Numbered from the stretch's first letter, positions 34,886 to 43,715 are shown. The stretch is DNA of 64,000 bases from JAJXXT01 sp963764465 (GCA_963764465.1 CAVXSO010000007.1:930001-994000); one strand, 5' to 3'. The notes: a model not told the origin generated them from the letters alone. Numbers and translations: made by a program.

Positions 34886-35628
34886 GGCGCGTGACCCCCT
34901 GGCGTGGCGGACGGTGGCAGAAGCGCCAGCAGCGCTTCCTGGTCCGGCGAGGATGCAACACGGATGCCGGCCCACTTCAAGGGGGCGAGCGCGGCTTCGG
35001 TGGCGGCCGAGATGGCGAGCGCGGTGATCCCTTCAGTGGGCAGGCCGCGCAGCAGGCGAACCGAGGCGCGGGCGCTGGCGGGCGAGAAGAACAGCGCATG
35101 CGTGACGGCGCGGCGCGCCATGGCAAGCCGGGCCGCCGATGGCAAGGCGCGGGCCGGCCGCGCGACGTAGGCGACACGGCGCAACACCCGAAACCCCGCC
35201 TGGCGCAGTTCCGCCGCCAACGCCCCGCCCTGGCCTTCGCCCGCGGCGAGCAGCAGCGGGCCCGCCTTGCGGTCGAGAAGCCGCGCCGCCAGCGCCGCCA
35301 GCACCGCCGCGTCCCGCCCGGCGCTGGCGACGGCGGTGAAACCCGCCGCGCGGGCGCGCCTGGCCGTGGCATCACCCACGGCCAGCAGCCGTACCGTCCG
35401 CAGATGCTGGGGCAGGGCGGGAATGGCGTTGCCGCTCGTCACCAGCACCGCCTGCACGCGCGGCAGGGCACCGAGGCGTCGCGCCGCCACCACCAGCGCG
35501 GGCGCCAGCACCGGCTCGAACCCCATCGCCGCGAGGCGCCGTGCGGTGGCCGCCGCCTGCTCCGCCGGTCTGGTGACGAGGATTAGCTCAGCCAAGGGCT
35601 GGGGCGAGAAGGGCAGGCGCGTCGGCAC
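34882..35628 (-). CDS. hemD: Uroporphyrinogen-III synthase
   Basis: The protein has up to 248 residues. The N-terminal LILVTRPAEQAAATARRLAAMG and the GxxVTSGNAIPAL-like and ALFFSPASARASVRLL segments are the weakly conserved HemD signatures. It closes hydroxymethylbilane to uroporphyrinogen III in heme/siroheme/B12 synthesis. ATG 35628 overlaps hemC by 41 nt; an in-frame TTG at 35595, directly before the conserved AELILVTRP, overlaps by only 8 nt and could be the real start. The end overlaps the mitofilin-like gene by ATGA. Confidence 0.88.
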   Translation of the reverse strand: MPTRLPFSPQPLAELILVTRPAEQAAATARRLAAMGFEPVLAPALVVAARRLGALPRVQAVLVTSGNAIPALPQHLRTVRLLAVGDATARRARAAGFTAVASAGRDAAVLAALAARLLDRKAGPLLLAAGEGQGGALAAELRQAGFRVLRRVAYVARPARALPSAARLAMARRAVTHALFFSPASARASVRLLRGLPTEGITALAISAATEAALAPLKWAGIRVASSPDQEALLALLPPSATPGGHAP

Positions 35629-36586
35629 GCAATGCCGCGGCGACCTCGTCGCCGATCGCGCGGGCTTCCCCGACGCGTCCGCGCGCCTGGCGACGCACCA
35701 GCACGGTGCCGTCCTCGCTCGCCAGCATGCCGTCCAGCGTCAGCACGCCCTGTTCGATCGTGGCATGTCCGCCGATCGGCGTGCGGCAGGAGCCGCCGAG
35801 TCCCGCCAGCATCGCCCGCTCGGCGGTGGCGACGGCGCGCACGGAAGCATCCTCGATCGCGCGCAACAGGCGCACCAGCGCCTCGTCGCCGGCGCGCACC
35901 GTCACGCCGACGATGCCCTGTCCCGCCGCCGGCAGCATCACCGCCGGCTCCAGCACCGCGGAGGCGGCGTCGGCGAGGCCAAGCCGGCGCAACCCCGCCA
36001 GCGCCAGAAATGTGGCGGAAAAATCGCCACGCCGGACGCGGGCCAGCCGCGTCTCGACATTGCCGCGCAGCGGCTCGATGCGGATATCCGGCCGTGCCGC
36101 GAGGATCTGCGCCGCGCGCCGCGGCGAGCAGGTGCCGACCACACCGCCCCGGGGGATCGCCGCCAGCGGATCGGCTGGGTCCGGCGGGCCGCAGGAGGGC
36201 GCCAGGATCAGTGCATCGCGCGGGTCCTCGCGCGGCAGCACGCAGCCAAGCGCGATCCCCTCCGGCAGGTCGGTCTCGAGGTCCTTGAGGCTGTGCACCG
36301 CGATGTCGATCATGCCCGCGGCCATCGCCTCGTGGATCTCCTTGGCGAACAGCGCCTTGCCGCCGAGCTCCGCGAGCGGACGGTCGCGCACCGCGTCGCC
36401 GGTGGTGCGGATGACATGCTCGGCGAAGACCGGGGTCGCGCCATCGGGCGGCAAGGCCAGCACCGGGCAGAAGGTGGACAGCCGGGCGAGGAAGCCGCGG
36501 GTCTGCACCAGCGCCAGCGGCGAGCCGCGCGTGCCGGCGCGCAGCGGCAGGGCCGGGCGTGTGGCGTGCGGCGTTGAGACGGTCAT
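35588..36586 (-). CDS. hemC: Hydroxymethylbilane synthase (porphobilinogen deaminase)
   Basis: This 332-residue enzyme has the N-terminal RAGTRGSPLALVQTR, HSLKDLETDLPEG with the catalytic Asp, and GGSCRTPIGGHA with the Cys that carries the dipyrromethane cofactor. It polymerises four porphobilinogens. It is the first gene of the minus-strand heme operon and shares a 95-bp control region with the divergent tsaD gene. A C-terminal ADAPALLAPALG tail is encoded over the hemD start. Confidence 0.95.
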   Translation of the reverse strand: MTVSTPHATRPALPLRAGTRGSPLALVQTRGFLARLSTFCPVLALPPDGATPVFAEHVIRTTGDAVRDRPLAELGGKALFAKEIHEAMAAGMIDIAVHSLKDLETDLPEGIALGCVLPREDPRDALILAPSCGPPDPADPLAAIPRGGVVGTCSPRRAAQILAARPDIRIEPLRGNVETRLARVRRGDFSATFLALAGLRRLGLADAASAVLEPAVMLPAAGQGIVGVTVRAGDEALVRLLRAIEDASVRAVATAERAMLAGLGGSCRTPIGGHATIEQGVLTLDGMLASEDGTVLVRRQARGRVGEARAIGDEVAAALRADAPALLAPALG

Positions 36587-36681
36587 CGCGTATCCTCGGC
36601 GTGGTCCCGGGCAACGTGGCGCATGGCGGGCCGCGCGCCAAGCCGGTAGCGGGCACGCGCCGCGCCGCCTATGACGCGCGC

Positions 36682-37740
36682 ATGATCGAAGGCCCGGTTC
36701 TCGGCATCGAGACGAGCTGCGACGAGACTGCGGTGGCGGTGCTCGCGCCGGACGGGCGCGTGCTGGCCGAACGCGTGCTGAGCCAGGCGGGCCACGCGGA
36801 GCATGGCGGCGTGGTGCCGGAGATCGCGGCGCGCGCGCATCTCGCGCACCTGCCCGGCTTGGTGGAATCGGTGCTTGCCGAGGCGGGGCTTTCTCTTGTG
36901 GAACTCGGCGCCGTTGCCGCGACCGTCGGCCCGGGGCTGATCGGCGGGCTGCTGGTTGGCGCCAATTATGGCAAGGGCCTCGCGCTGGCGCTCGGCAAGC
37001 CCTTCGTCGCGGTCAACCATCTCGAGGCGCATGCGCTGACGCCGAGACTGCCGGGCCTCGTGCCCGACGGTGCGCCGTTTCCCTACCTGCTGCTGCTGCT
37101 CTCGGGCGGTCACACGCAGGCGGTGGCGGTGGAGGGGCTGGGGCGCTACCGCCGGCTCGGCACCACGCTCGACGACGCGGCGGGCGAGGCGTTCGACAAG
37201 GCCGCGAAACTGCTCGGGCTCGGCTGGCCCGGTGGGCCGGCGCTGGAGCGGCTCGCGGCAGGGGGCGATGCCTCGCGCTTCGCCCTGCCACGGCCGATGC
37301 TGGGCCGCGCCGGCTGCGATTTCTCCTTCTCCGGCCTCAAGACCGCGGTGGCGCAGGAGGCGGCGAGGCTCGGCCAAGGCGCGCTCGCGGCGCGCGACGC
37401 GGCGGATCTCGCTGCCGGCTTCCAGGCGTCGGTTGCCGCGGTCATCGCGGATCGCGCGCGCCACGCGGCGACGATGCTGCGCGCGACGCATCCCGACCTT
37501 GCGCTGATGGTCGTGAGCGGCGGGGTTGCCGCGAACCAGGTGCTGCGCAAGGCGCTCGCGGCGGCGGCGCGGGCCGAGGGCATGGCGCTCGCCGCACCCC
37601 CGCCACGGCTCTGCGGCGACAACGCGGTGATGGTCGCGTGGGCCGCGATCGAACGGTTGCGCGCGGGCGTGGCGCTGGGCCCCGAGGTGCTGCCGCGCCC
37701 GCGCTGGCCGCTCGACGACGCGCTGCTCAGGGTCGCATGA
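36682..37740 (+). CDS. tsaD: tRNA threonylcarbamoyladenosine transferase subunit TsaD
   Basis: The protein has 352 residues from ATG 36682. It is an ASKHA-fold protein with GIETSCDETAVAV at the start, the metal-binding HLEAH (H-x3-H), LLLSGGHTQ, GxxLDDAAGEAFDKAAKLLGL and a C-terminal CGDNAVMVAW. With TsaB (candidate at 55024) and TsaE it installs t6A37 in ANN-decoding tRNAs. The divergent hemC-tsaD arrangement is conserved in alphaproteobacteria. It overlaps rlmJ by ATGA. Confidence 0.97.
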   Translation: MIEGPVLGIETSCDETAVAVLAPDGRVLAERVLSQAGHAEHGGVVPEIAARAHLAHLPGLVESVLAEAGLSLVELGAVAATVGPGLIGGLLVGANYGKGLALALGKPFVAVNHLEAHALTPRLPGLVPDGAPFPYLLLLLSGGHTQAVAVEGLGRYRRLGTTLDDAAGEAFDKAAKLLGLGWPGGPALERLAAGGDASRFALPRPMLGRAGCDFSFSGLKTAVAQEAARLGQGALAARDAADLAAGFQASVAAVIADRARHAATMLRATHPDLALMVVSGGVAANQVLRKALAAAARAEGMALAAPPPRLCGDNAVMVAWAAIERLRAGVALGPEVLPRPRWPLDDALLRVA

Positions 37741-38549
37741 ACTACCGGCATGCCTTTCACGCCGGCAATCACGGCGATTGCCTCAAGCACGCGGTGCTGG
37801 TCTGGCTGCTGCGCGCGATGCAGCGAAAGGACGCGGGATTTCTCTATCTCGACACGCATGCCGGAATCGGTCGTTACGATCTCGAATCGGGACCCGCTTC
37901 GCGCACCGGCGAGTGGCGGCAGGGCATCGCGCGCGTGCTCGCGGCCGATCCCGCACCGCTCGCGGATTGGCTCGCGCTGGTGCGGGCAAGCAAGTTCTAT
38001 CCGGGCTCCCCGGCGCTGGCGGCGATGCTGGCCCGCCCGCAGGATCGGCTGGCACTGTGCGAGCTGCACCAGGAAGACGCCGCCACGCTGCGGGCAATGT
38101 TCCGCAACCAGGACAAGATCGGCATGCACGAGCGCGATGGGTGGGAGGCGCTGCGCGCGCTGCTGCCGGCGCCGGAGCGGCGCGCCCTGGTGCTGATCGA
38201 CCCGCCCTACGAGGCCGAGGAGGAGATGGCGAGCCTCGCCGCCGGCATCGCCACCGCGCGGACACGCATGCCGGGCGCGGTCGTCGCCGCCTGGCTGCCG
38301 CTCAAGCATCGCGCGCCGCAGGCGGGGCTGCTGGGCGATCTCGCGCAGCGCGGCGTGCGGGACCTGGTGCTGGCGGAACTCGCGCTGCGTCCGCCGCTCG
38401 ATGCGGCGCGACTCAACGGCAGCGCCATGCTGGTCGCAAACCCGCCCTTCGGTTGGGAGGACGGGCTGGCGCCGATGCTCGCGGCACTGGCGGGCGTGCT
38501 GGCGGAGCCTGATGGCGGCTGGGAATTGCGGCGGGTGGCCGATGAGTGA
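37737..38549 (+). CDS. rlmJ: 23S rRNA (adenine-2030-N6)-methyltransferase RlmJ
   Basis: The 270-residue protein begins with MNYRHAFHAGNHGDCLKHAVL, the strongly conserved RlmJ start. It also shows LYLDTHAGIGRYDL (SAM site) and the N6-adenine methyltransferase motif LIDPPYE. It methylates A2030 of 23S rRNA using SAM. It sits between tsaD and gpsA with 4-nt and 8-nt overlaps. Confidence 0.93.
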   Translation: MNYRHAFHAGNHGDCLKHAVLVWLLRAMQRKDAGFLYLDTHAGIGRYDLESGPASRTGEWRQGIARVLAADPAPLADWLALVRASKFYPGSPALAAMLARPQDRLALCELHQEDAATLRAMFRNQDKIGMHERDGWEALRALLPAPERRALVLIDPPYEAEEEMASLAAGIATARTRMPGAVVAAWLPLKHRAPQAGLLGDLAQRGVRDLVLAELALRPPLDAARLNGSAMLVANPPFGWEDGLAPMLAALAGVLAEPDGGWELRRVADE

Positions 38550-39516
38550 CGTGCCAGGTGGAGACGTGCTCGTCGTTGGCGCGGGCGCATGGGGCACGGC
38601 GCTGGCGGTCCATGCCGCCTCGCTCGGCCACGCGGTCACGCTCTGGGCGCGTGATCAGGCGCGGGCGGCTTCCATCGCGGCGTCGCGGGAAAATCCTCGC
38701 CTGCCCGGCGTTGCGCTGCCGGCATCGATCGCGGTCACGTCCGTGATGGGGCCCGCCGCGCTGGTGCTCCTTGCCGTGCCGGTGGCGCATGTCGCGGCGA
38801 CGGCGGCGCTGTTGCCGGCAGCCCCGGTGCTCGTTTGCGCCAAGGGGTTCGAGCCGGGCACGCTGCGTCTGCCGCTGGAGACGCTCGCGGCCACTCGCCC
38901 GGATCTCGCCGCGGGCGTGCTGACCGGGCCGAATTTCGCGGGCGAGATCGCGCGCGGGTTGCCGGCGGCGAGTGTCGTCGCGGCGCGGGACGCGGCGTTG
39001 CGCCGGCGCGCGATCGGGCTCCTCGGCGGCGGCGCGCTGCGCCTCTACGGCAACGCCGACACGGTGGGCGCGCAGGTCGGGGGTGCCGCGAAGAACGTCG
39101 TCGCCATCGCGGCGGGGGCGGCGATCGGGGCCGGGTTCGGAGAGAACGCGCGCGCGGCACTGATCACCCGGGGCCTGGCGGAGATCGCGCGGCTGGCAGT
39201 CGCACTCGGCGGCCAGGCGGAGACGGTTGCCGGCCTCTCGGGCCTCGGGGACCTGGTGCTGACCTGCACCGGGGCGGCAAGCCGCAACTATGCGCACGGC
39301 CTGGCGCTGGGCCGGGGCGCGACCTCGGCCGAGGCGATGGCGGGAAGCAGCCATGCGGTGGAGGGGGCGGCGAGTGCCGCGCCGCTGCTGGCGCGGGCGC
39401 GCGCCGCCGGGGTCGCAATGCCGATCTGTGAGGAAGCTGGCCGGTTGCTGGCTGGCGAAACAGGCCCGTCGGAGGTGCTGCTGCGGCTTCTTTCCCGTAG
39501 TCAAACGGATGAATAA
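38542..39516 (+). CDS. gpsA: Glycerol-3-phosphate dehydrogenase [NAD(P)+]
   Basis: This 324-residue enzyme has the N-terminal Rossmann motif VVGAGAWGTALAVHAASLGH, CAKGFEPGTLRLP, the GPNFAGEIARGLPAA segment, the catalytic Lys in GGAAKNVVAIAAG, and GLSGLGDLVLTCTG. It reduces DHAP to sn-glycerol-3-phosphate, the backbone for phospholipids. ATG 38542 overlaps rlmJ by 8 nt and precedes the conserved glycine-rich strand by about 10 residues. A 190-bp gap follows before the repeat-protein gene; apart from a strong ribosome site at its end I see no named element there. Confidence 0.96.
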   Translation: MSDVPGGDVLVVGAGAWGTALAVHAASLGHAVTLWARDQARAASIAASRENPRLPGVALPASIAVTSVMGPAALVLLAVPVAHVAATAALLPAAPVLVCAKGFEPGTLRLPLETLAATRPDLAAGVLTGPNFAGEIARGLPAASVVAARDAALRRRAIGLLGGGALRLYGNADTVGAQVGGAAKNVVAIAAGAAIGAGFGENARAALITRGLAEIARLAVALGGQAETVAGLSGLGDLVLTCTGAASRNYAHGLALGRGATSAEAMAGSSHAVEGAASAAPLLARARAAGVAMPICEEAGRLLAGETGPSEVLLRLLSRSQTDE

Positions 39517-39693
39517 CCGGTAATCGGCGCCTGTTTCATACTTTTACGCATAAGTGGTAGCGCCCGGTCGCGCATTCTCCAACCGCGCCCTTGGGAGCAT
39601 ATGGCGCGGCGTCGGCTCACAGATAGTCGCCGAGATCAAACGAACCCCCCCGCTCCGCTCCCGCCCGATTCCGGACGCCAGCGTCGGGATGCG

Positions 39694-39700
39694 AAGGAGA
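39694..39700 (+). promoter_or_regulatory. Strong ribosome binding site of the repeat-protein gene
   Basis: AAGGAGA lies 6 nt before the ATG at 39707, one of the best Shine-Dalgarno matches in the window. It selects this ATG over the in-frame ATG at 39554, and supports real translation of an unfamiliar gene. Confidence 0.7.
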
Positions 39701-39706
39701 CAGATC

Positions 39707-40228
39707 ATGAAAACCACATTTTTTGCCGGCATTGCCGCGCTGGCGCTTGCCGTGGCGCCCGCCCTCAACCCTGCCCAGGCGATGACCGAGACCCTGGCTT
39801 CGGCCCGTGGCGCCCAGGCCATCCTGGCTTCGGCCGATGGCGTTGGCAGCATCCAGAGCGCCTCCGCCAACGGCGTTGGCGCACTCCGGACGGCCTCGGC
39901 GGAAGGGGCCACCAGCCTCCAGGCGAGGCTGGACAAGAGCGATGGCGGCATCCTTGCTTCCGCCGATGGCTCGGCGAGCCTCAAGACCGCCTCGGCCGAG
40001 GGCTCGCGCAGCCTGCAAACGGCTTCGGCCAATGGCTCGGGTGCCCTCCAGACTGCCTCCGCCAACGGTTCGGGGGCGTTGCGGACGGCGTCGGCTAACG
40101 GCTCCGGCGCGCTGCGGACCGCCTCGGCCGACGGCGTGAACAGCATCCAGACCGCGTCGGCGAATGGCTCCGGCGCCTTGCAGACCGCCTCGGCCGATGG
40201 CGTGAACTCGCTTTCCGCCAGCGTCTGA
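39707..40228 (+). CDS. Secreted protein of 11-residue tandem repeats (novel)
   Basis: The 173-residue protein has a clear Sec signal peptide (residues 1-25, ending NPAQA). Almost everything after it is an array of about twelve 11-residue repeats with consensus T-A-S-A-[DN]-G-x-x-[SA]-[LI]-[QRK] (for example TASANGSGALQ, TASADGVNSIQ). One unit near residue 65 (ARLDKSDGGI) is degenerate and shorter. No cysteine, no membrane anchor and no catalytic motif is present. It would be exported to the periplasm or outside. I do not recognise the family. The spacing suits a solenoid or amyloid-like stack with small residues inside, which is inference. It has its own strong ribosome site and is followed by a good terminator, so it looks like a single-gene unit. 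Confidence 0.8.
   Translation: MKTTFFAGIAALALAVAPALNPAQAMTETLASARGAQAILASADGVGSIQSASANGVGALRTASAEGATSLQARLDKSDGGILASADGSASLKTASAEGSRSLQTASANGSGALQTASANGSGALRTASANGSGALRTASADGVNSIQTASANGSGALQTASADGVNSLSASV
39797..40219 (+). repeat. 33-bp coding tandem repeat array
   Basis: The 11-codon repeats of the secreted protein are also visible at the DNA level: blocks such as GCCTCCGCCAACGG and GCCTCGGCCGACGG recur every 33 bp, most alike between 40000 and 40215. This similarity suggests recent duplication or gene conversion within the array. Confidence 0.75.
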
Positions 40229-40282
40229 ACGCGACCGGGTGAAGCGCCGGCGTCCCACCCACGCCGGCATCACCGACCAGGG

Positions 40283-40320
40283 ACGGGCCGGACTCCATGC
40301 GGGGTCCGGCCCGTTTCGTT
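40283..40320 (+). terminator. Rho-independent-type terminator after the repeat protein
   Basis: ACGGGCCGGAC (40283-40293) and GTCCGGCCCGT (40304-40314) form a perfect 11-bp GC-rich stem with a 10-nt loop, followed by TTCGTT. It lies about 55 nt past the stop codon of the repeat-protein gene. Confidence 0.7.
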
Positions 40321-40375
40321 GCCGTCCACGCGCCAGAGCTAGGAACGGCGCGCGGTTCTCCGTTATGCCGCGCCC

Positions 40376-41911
40376 ATGCTTCGCGGCATCCTGACCGTCG
40401 GTGGCTGGACCATGGCGAGCCGCGTGCTCGGCTTCGCCCGCGACATCATCATCGCCTCCCTGCTCGGCACCGGCGCGGTGGCCGACGCGGCACTGGTGGC
40501 GTTGCGCCTGCCCAACCTGTTCCGCCGCCTGTTCGGCGAGGGCGCGTTCAACGCCGCCTTCGTTCCAGGCTTCACGGCGCTCGAGGTCACGGAGGGGCGC
40601 GCCGCCTCGTCGCGCTTCGCAGCCGAGGCCGCCGCCTCCCTCGCGATCCTGCTGCTGGGGCTGATGGCGCTGGCCGAGATCTTCATGCCCTTCGTCGCGT
40701 GGCTGATCGCGCCGGGCTTCCGCGCCGATCCAGCGAAATTCGCGCTCGTCGTGGCGCTGTGCCGCATCAGCTTCCCCTATATGCCGCTGATCTGCATCGC
40801 GGCCCTTATCTCCGGCACGCTCAACGGGCTGCACCGGTTCGCCGCCGCCGCGGCGGCGCCGGTGCTGTTCAACATCGTTACCATCGCCGCGATGCTGCTC
40901 CTGCGCCACCGCGTGCCGACGGAGGGGCACGCGCTCGCGATCGGCATCACCATCTCCGGCGTGCTGCAGCTCGTGATGCTGGGCGTGGCGGCGCATCGCG
41001 CGGGGCTGGACCTCACGCCGCGCGCGCCGCGCCTTTCGCCCGCGATCCGCGCGCTGCTGCGCCGCCTCGGCCCGGCGCTGATCGGTGCCGGCGTCACGCA
41101 GATCAACCTGTTCGTCGACACGATCATCGCGAGCCTGCTGCCCGCGGGCACCGTCTCCGTCCTTTATTACGCGGACCGCGTGGCGCAGCTGCCGCTGGGC
41201 ACGATCGGGGTCGCGGTCGGTACCGCGCTGCTGCCGACGCTTTCGCGCCTGGTGCACGAGGGTAATGCGGCCGGGGCGCGGGAACGGCTCAATCGCGCAC
41301 TGGAGTTTGGCCTGTTCCTGACGGTGCCGGCAGCCCTCGGCCTGGGCGTGATCGGCGGGCCGATTGTCGCCGTGCTGTTCCACCATGGCGCGATGACGGC
41401 GCGGGCGACGCACCTCACCGCCACCGCGCTCGCCGCCTATGCCGCGGGCCTGCCCGCCTATGTGGCACTGCGCGTGCTCACCCCAGCCTTCTATGCACGC
41501 CACGACACCGCGACGCCGGTGCGCGTCGGGCTCGGGACAGTGGCGCTCAACATCGCGCTCAACCTCGCCTTCATGCGCCCGTTCGGCCATCTCGGCCCGC
41601 CGCTTGCCTCCGCTTCCGCCGCCTGGGTCAACGCGGCATTGCTCGCGGTGCTGCTGGCCCGGGCCGGGGCGCTGGCACCGGACGCGCCACTACGCCGCCG
41701 CGCCGCCGGCATGCTCGCCGCCGGGCTTGCCATGGTCGTCGTGCTGTTTGTTGCCGCGCCGCTGCTCTACCGGCCGCTCGCGGGCACCCATGCCGCCTGG
41801 CTCGGGCTCGGGCTGCTGATCAGCGCGGGGGCGGCGACCTACCTGCTCGCCGCCCACCTGCTGGGCGCGTCGGACCTGCGCACGCTGCGCCGGCGCCTGG
41901 CGCGCAGCTGA
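40376..41911 (+). CDS. murJ: Lipid II flippase MurJ (MviN)
   Basis: This 511-residue multi-pass protein has about 14 helices. The MviN-family start ILTVGGWTMASRVLGFARDI and LFRRLFGEGAFNAAFVP are diagnostic, as is the YYADRVAQLPLGTIGVAVGTALLP segment. It flips lipid-linked peptidoglycan precursor across the inner membrane. ATG 40376 follows a short gap after the upstream terminator. trpS follows at 41986, as often in alphaproteobacteria. Confidence 0.95.
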   Translation: MLRGILTVGGWTMASRVLGFARDIIIASLLGTGAVADAALVALRLPNLFRRLFGEGAFNAAFVPGFTALEVTEGRAASSRFAAEAAASLAILLLGLMALAEIFMPFVAWLIAPGFRADPAKFALVVALCRISFPYMPLICIAALISGTLNGLHRFAAAAAAPVLFNIVTIAAMLLLRHRVPTEGHALAIGITISGVLQLVMLGVAAHRAGLDLTPRAPRLSPAIRALLRRLGPALIGAGVTQINLFVDTIIASLLPAGTVSVLYYADRVAQLPLGTIGVAVGTALLPTLSRLVHEGNAAGARERLNRALEFGLFLTVPAALGLGVIGGPIVAVLFHHGAMTARATHLTATALAAYAAGLPAYVALRVLTPAFYARHDTATPVRVGLGTVALNIALNLAFMRPFGHLGPPLASASAAWVNAALLAVLLARAGALAPDAPLRRRAAGMLAAGLAMVVVLFVAAPLLYRPLAGTHAAWLGLGLLISAGAATYLLAAHLLGASDLRTLRRRLARS

Positions 41912-41985
41912 AAACCGATGCCGCCGCCCCGGCGTTTTCCGCCGACGGGTTGACCATTCGCGCGCTTGCCGGGAGAACGCCCGCC

Positions 41986-42984
41986 ATGCAGCGCATCTTT
42001 TCCGGCATTCAACCCTCGGGCGTGCCCACCCTCGGCAACTATCTCGGCGCCATGCGCAACTGGGCGCCGCTCCAGGACACCCATGACTGCATCTATTGCG
42101 TGGTGGACCTGCACGCGATCACGCAGTGGCAGGAGCCGGCGCAGCTTGCCACCCAGACGCGCGAGATGGCGGCATCGCTCCTCGCCTGCGGCATCGATCC
42201 CAGGCGGTCGATCCTGTTCCTGCAATCGCAGGTGGCGGCGCATGTGCGCCTCGCCTGGATCTTTGAGTGCGTCGCCCGCCTCGGCTGGCTCAACCGCATG
42301 ACGCAGTTCAAGGACAAGGCCGGCAGGAACACGGAGAACGTTTCCGCCGGGCTCTACACGTACCCGGTGCTGATGGCGGCCGACATCCTTGCCTACAAGG
42401 CCACGCGCGTGCCGGTGGGCGACGACCAGCGCCAGCACCTCGAGCTTGCCAACGACATCGCGCAGAAATTCAACCACGATTATGGCACGGAGTTCTTCCC
42501 CGCGATCGAGGGGCTGATCATGGGTCCCGCCGCGCGTGTGATGAGCCTGCGCGACGGCACCAAGAAGATGTCGAAATCCGATCCGTCGGATCAGAGCCGC
42601 ATCAACCTCAACGACAGCGCCGACGACATCGCGCAGAAGATCCGCCGCGCGAAGACCGACCCCGAGCCGCTGCCCTCCGAGCCGCAGGGGCTGGAGGGGC
42701 GGCCGGAGGCGCGCAACCTCGTCGGCATCTACGCGGCGCTGGAGGACACGGACCACGCGAGCGTGCTGCGGCAATGGGGCGGGCAGGGGTTCGCGGCGTT
42801 CAAGCCCGCGCTCGCCGACCTGCTCATTGCAAAACTGGAACCAATCGCCGAGGAGACCCGCCGCCTGCTCGCGGACACGGCGCAGGTGGAAGCGGTGCTG
42901 CGCGACGGGGCGGAGCGCGCCGCGGCGATCGCGGATCCGATCGTGGCCGAGGCGATGCGGCTGGTCGGGTTCCTCACGACGTAA
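41986..42984 (+). CDS. trpS: Tryptophanyl-tRNA synthetase
   Basis: This 332-residue class I synthetase has PSGVPTLGNYLGA (HIGH equivalent, with GNYLG), LMAADILAYKATRVPVGDDQ, and the KKMSKSDPSD loop. ATG 41986 precedes the conserved QRIFSGIQPSG start; the frame upstream adds nothing conserved. Its stop is 3 nt from double-hairpin element C. Confidence 0.97.
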   Translation: MQRIFSGIQPSGVPTLGNYLGAMRNWAPLQDTHDCIYCVVDLHAITQWQEPAQLATQTREMAASLLACGIDPRRSILFLQSQVAAHVRLAWIFECVARLGWLNRMTQFKDKAGRNTENVSAGLYTYPVLMAADILAYKATRVPVGDDQRQHLELANDIAQKFNHDYGTEFFPAIEGLIMGPAARVMSLRDGTKKMSKSDPSDQSRINLNDSADDIAQKIRRAKTDPEPLPSEPQGLEGRPEARNLVGIYAALEDTDHASVLRQWGGQGFAAFKPALADLLIAKLEPIAEETRRLLADTAQVEAVLRDGAERAAAIADPIVAEAMRLVGFLTT

Positions 42985-42986
42985 GG

Positions 42987-43067
42987 CCAGGGCGCTGCCC
43001 TGGACCCGGCAAGGGCCTCAGGCCCTTGCATCCCGGATATTCGGGGTCTGGGGCCTGAAGGCCCCAG
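42987..43067. repeat. Double-hairpin intergenic element, copy C (convergent gene end)
   Basis: Hairpins CCAGGGC-GCT-GCCCTGG (42987-43003) and GCAAGGGCC-TCA-GGCCCTTGC (43009-43029) are separated by ACCCG. They are followed by CCCG-GATATT-CGGG (43032-43045) and CTGGGGCC-TGAA-GGCCCCAG (43048-43067). The element fills the whole gap between the converging trpS and nth genes. The last hairpin closely matches hairpin 2 of copy A. Confidence 0.8.
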
Positions 43068-43070
43068 CCT

Positions 43071-43715
43071 TCATCCTTCCTTCTGACTGTACCTGCACGC
43101 CCCGCGCGCCACGCAGTGCGCGCAGTCCGGCGCACGCGCCTTGCAGACATAGCGCCCGTGCAGGATCAGCCAGTGATGCGCGTCGCGCAGGTATTCCTTC
43201 GGGATGCGTCGCAGCAGCGCCTCCTCCACCGCGCGTGGCGTCTTGCCCGGCGCGAGGCCGGTGCGGTTGCCGAGGCGGAAGATATGCGTATCGACCGCCA
43301 TCGTCGCCTGGCCGAACGCGACGTTGAGCACGACGTTCGCGGTTTTGCGGCCGACGCCGGGCAGCGCCTCCAGCGCCTCGCGCGTGCCGGGCACCTCGCC
43401 GCCGTGCTCGGCGACGAGCTGTGCCGCCAGGGCGGCGACGTTCCTGGCTTTTGCCTGCCACAGCCCGATCGAGCGGACGTATTCGCCCACCCCCTCCGCG
43501 CCGAGCTTCGCCATCGCCGCGGCGTCCGGGGCGGCAGCGAACAGCGCTGGCGTTGCCTTGTTCACCGCCGCGTCGGTCGTCTGTGCCGAGAGCACCACGG
43601 CGACGAGAAGCTGGAACGTGGAGCCGTAATGCAGCTCAGTGCGCGGCGCGGGGTTGGCGCGTGCCAGCGCCCCGATGAAGGTGCGCACCTCGGCCAGGGT
43701 CATCGGTCTTGCCAT
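43071..43715 (-). CDS. nth: Endonuclease III
   Basis: The protein has 214 residues from ATG 43715. The helix-hairpin-helix LPGVGRKTANVVLN contains the catalytic Lys, followed by the catalytic Asp in AVDTHIFRLGNRTG. The C-terminal C-x6-C-x2-C-x5-C cluster (CKARAPDCAHCVARGAC) binds a 4Fe-4S cluster. It removes oxidised pyrimidines in base-excision repair. The divergent DUF2244 gene starts 48 bp away. Confidence 0.96.
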   Translation of the reverse strand: MARPMTLAEVRTFIGALARANPAPRTELHYGSTFQLLVAVVLSAQTTDAAVNKATPALFAAAPDAAAMAKLGAEGVGEYVRSIGLWQAKARNVAALAAQLVAEHGGEVPGTREALEALPGVGRKTANVVLNVAFGQATMAVDTHIFRLGNRTGLAPGKTPRAVEEALLRRIPKEYLRDAHHWLILHGRYVCKARAPDCAHCVARGACRYSQKEG

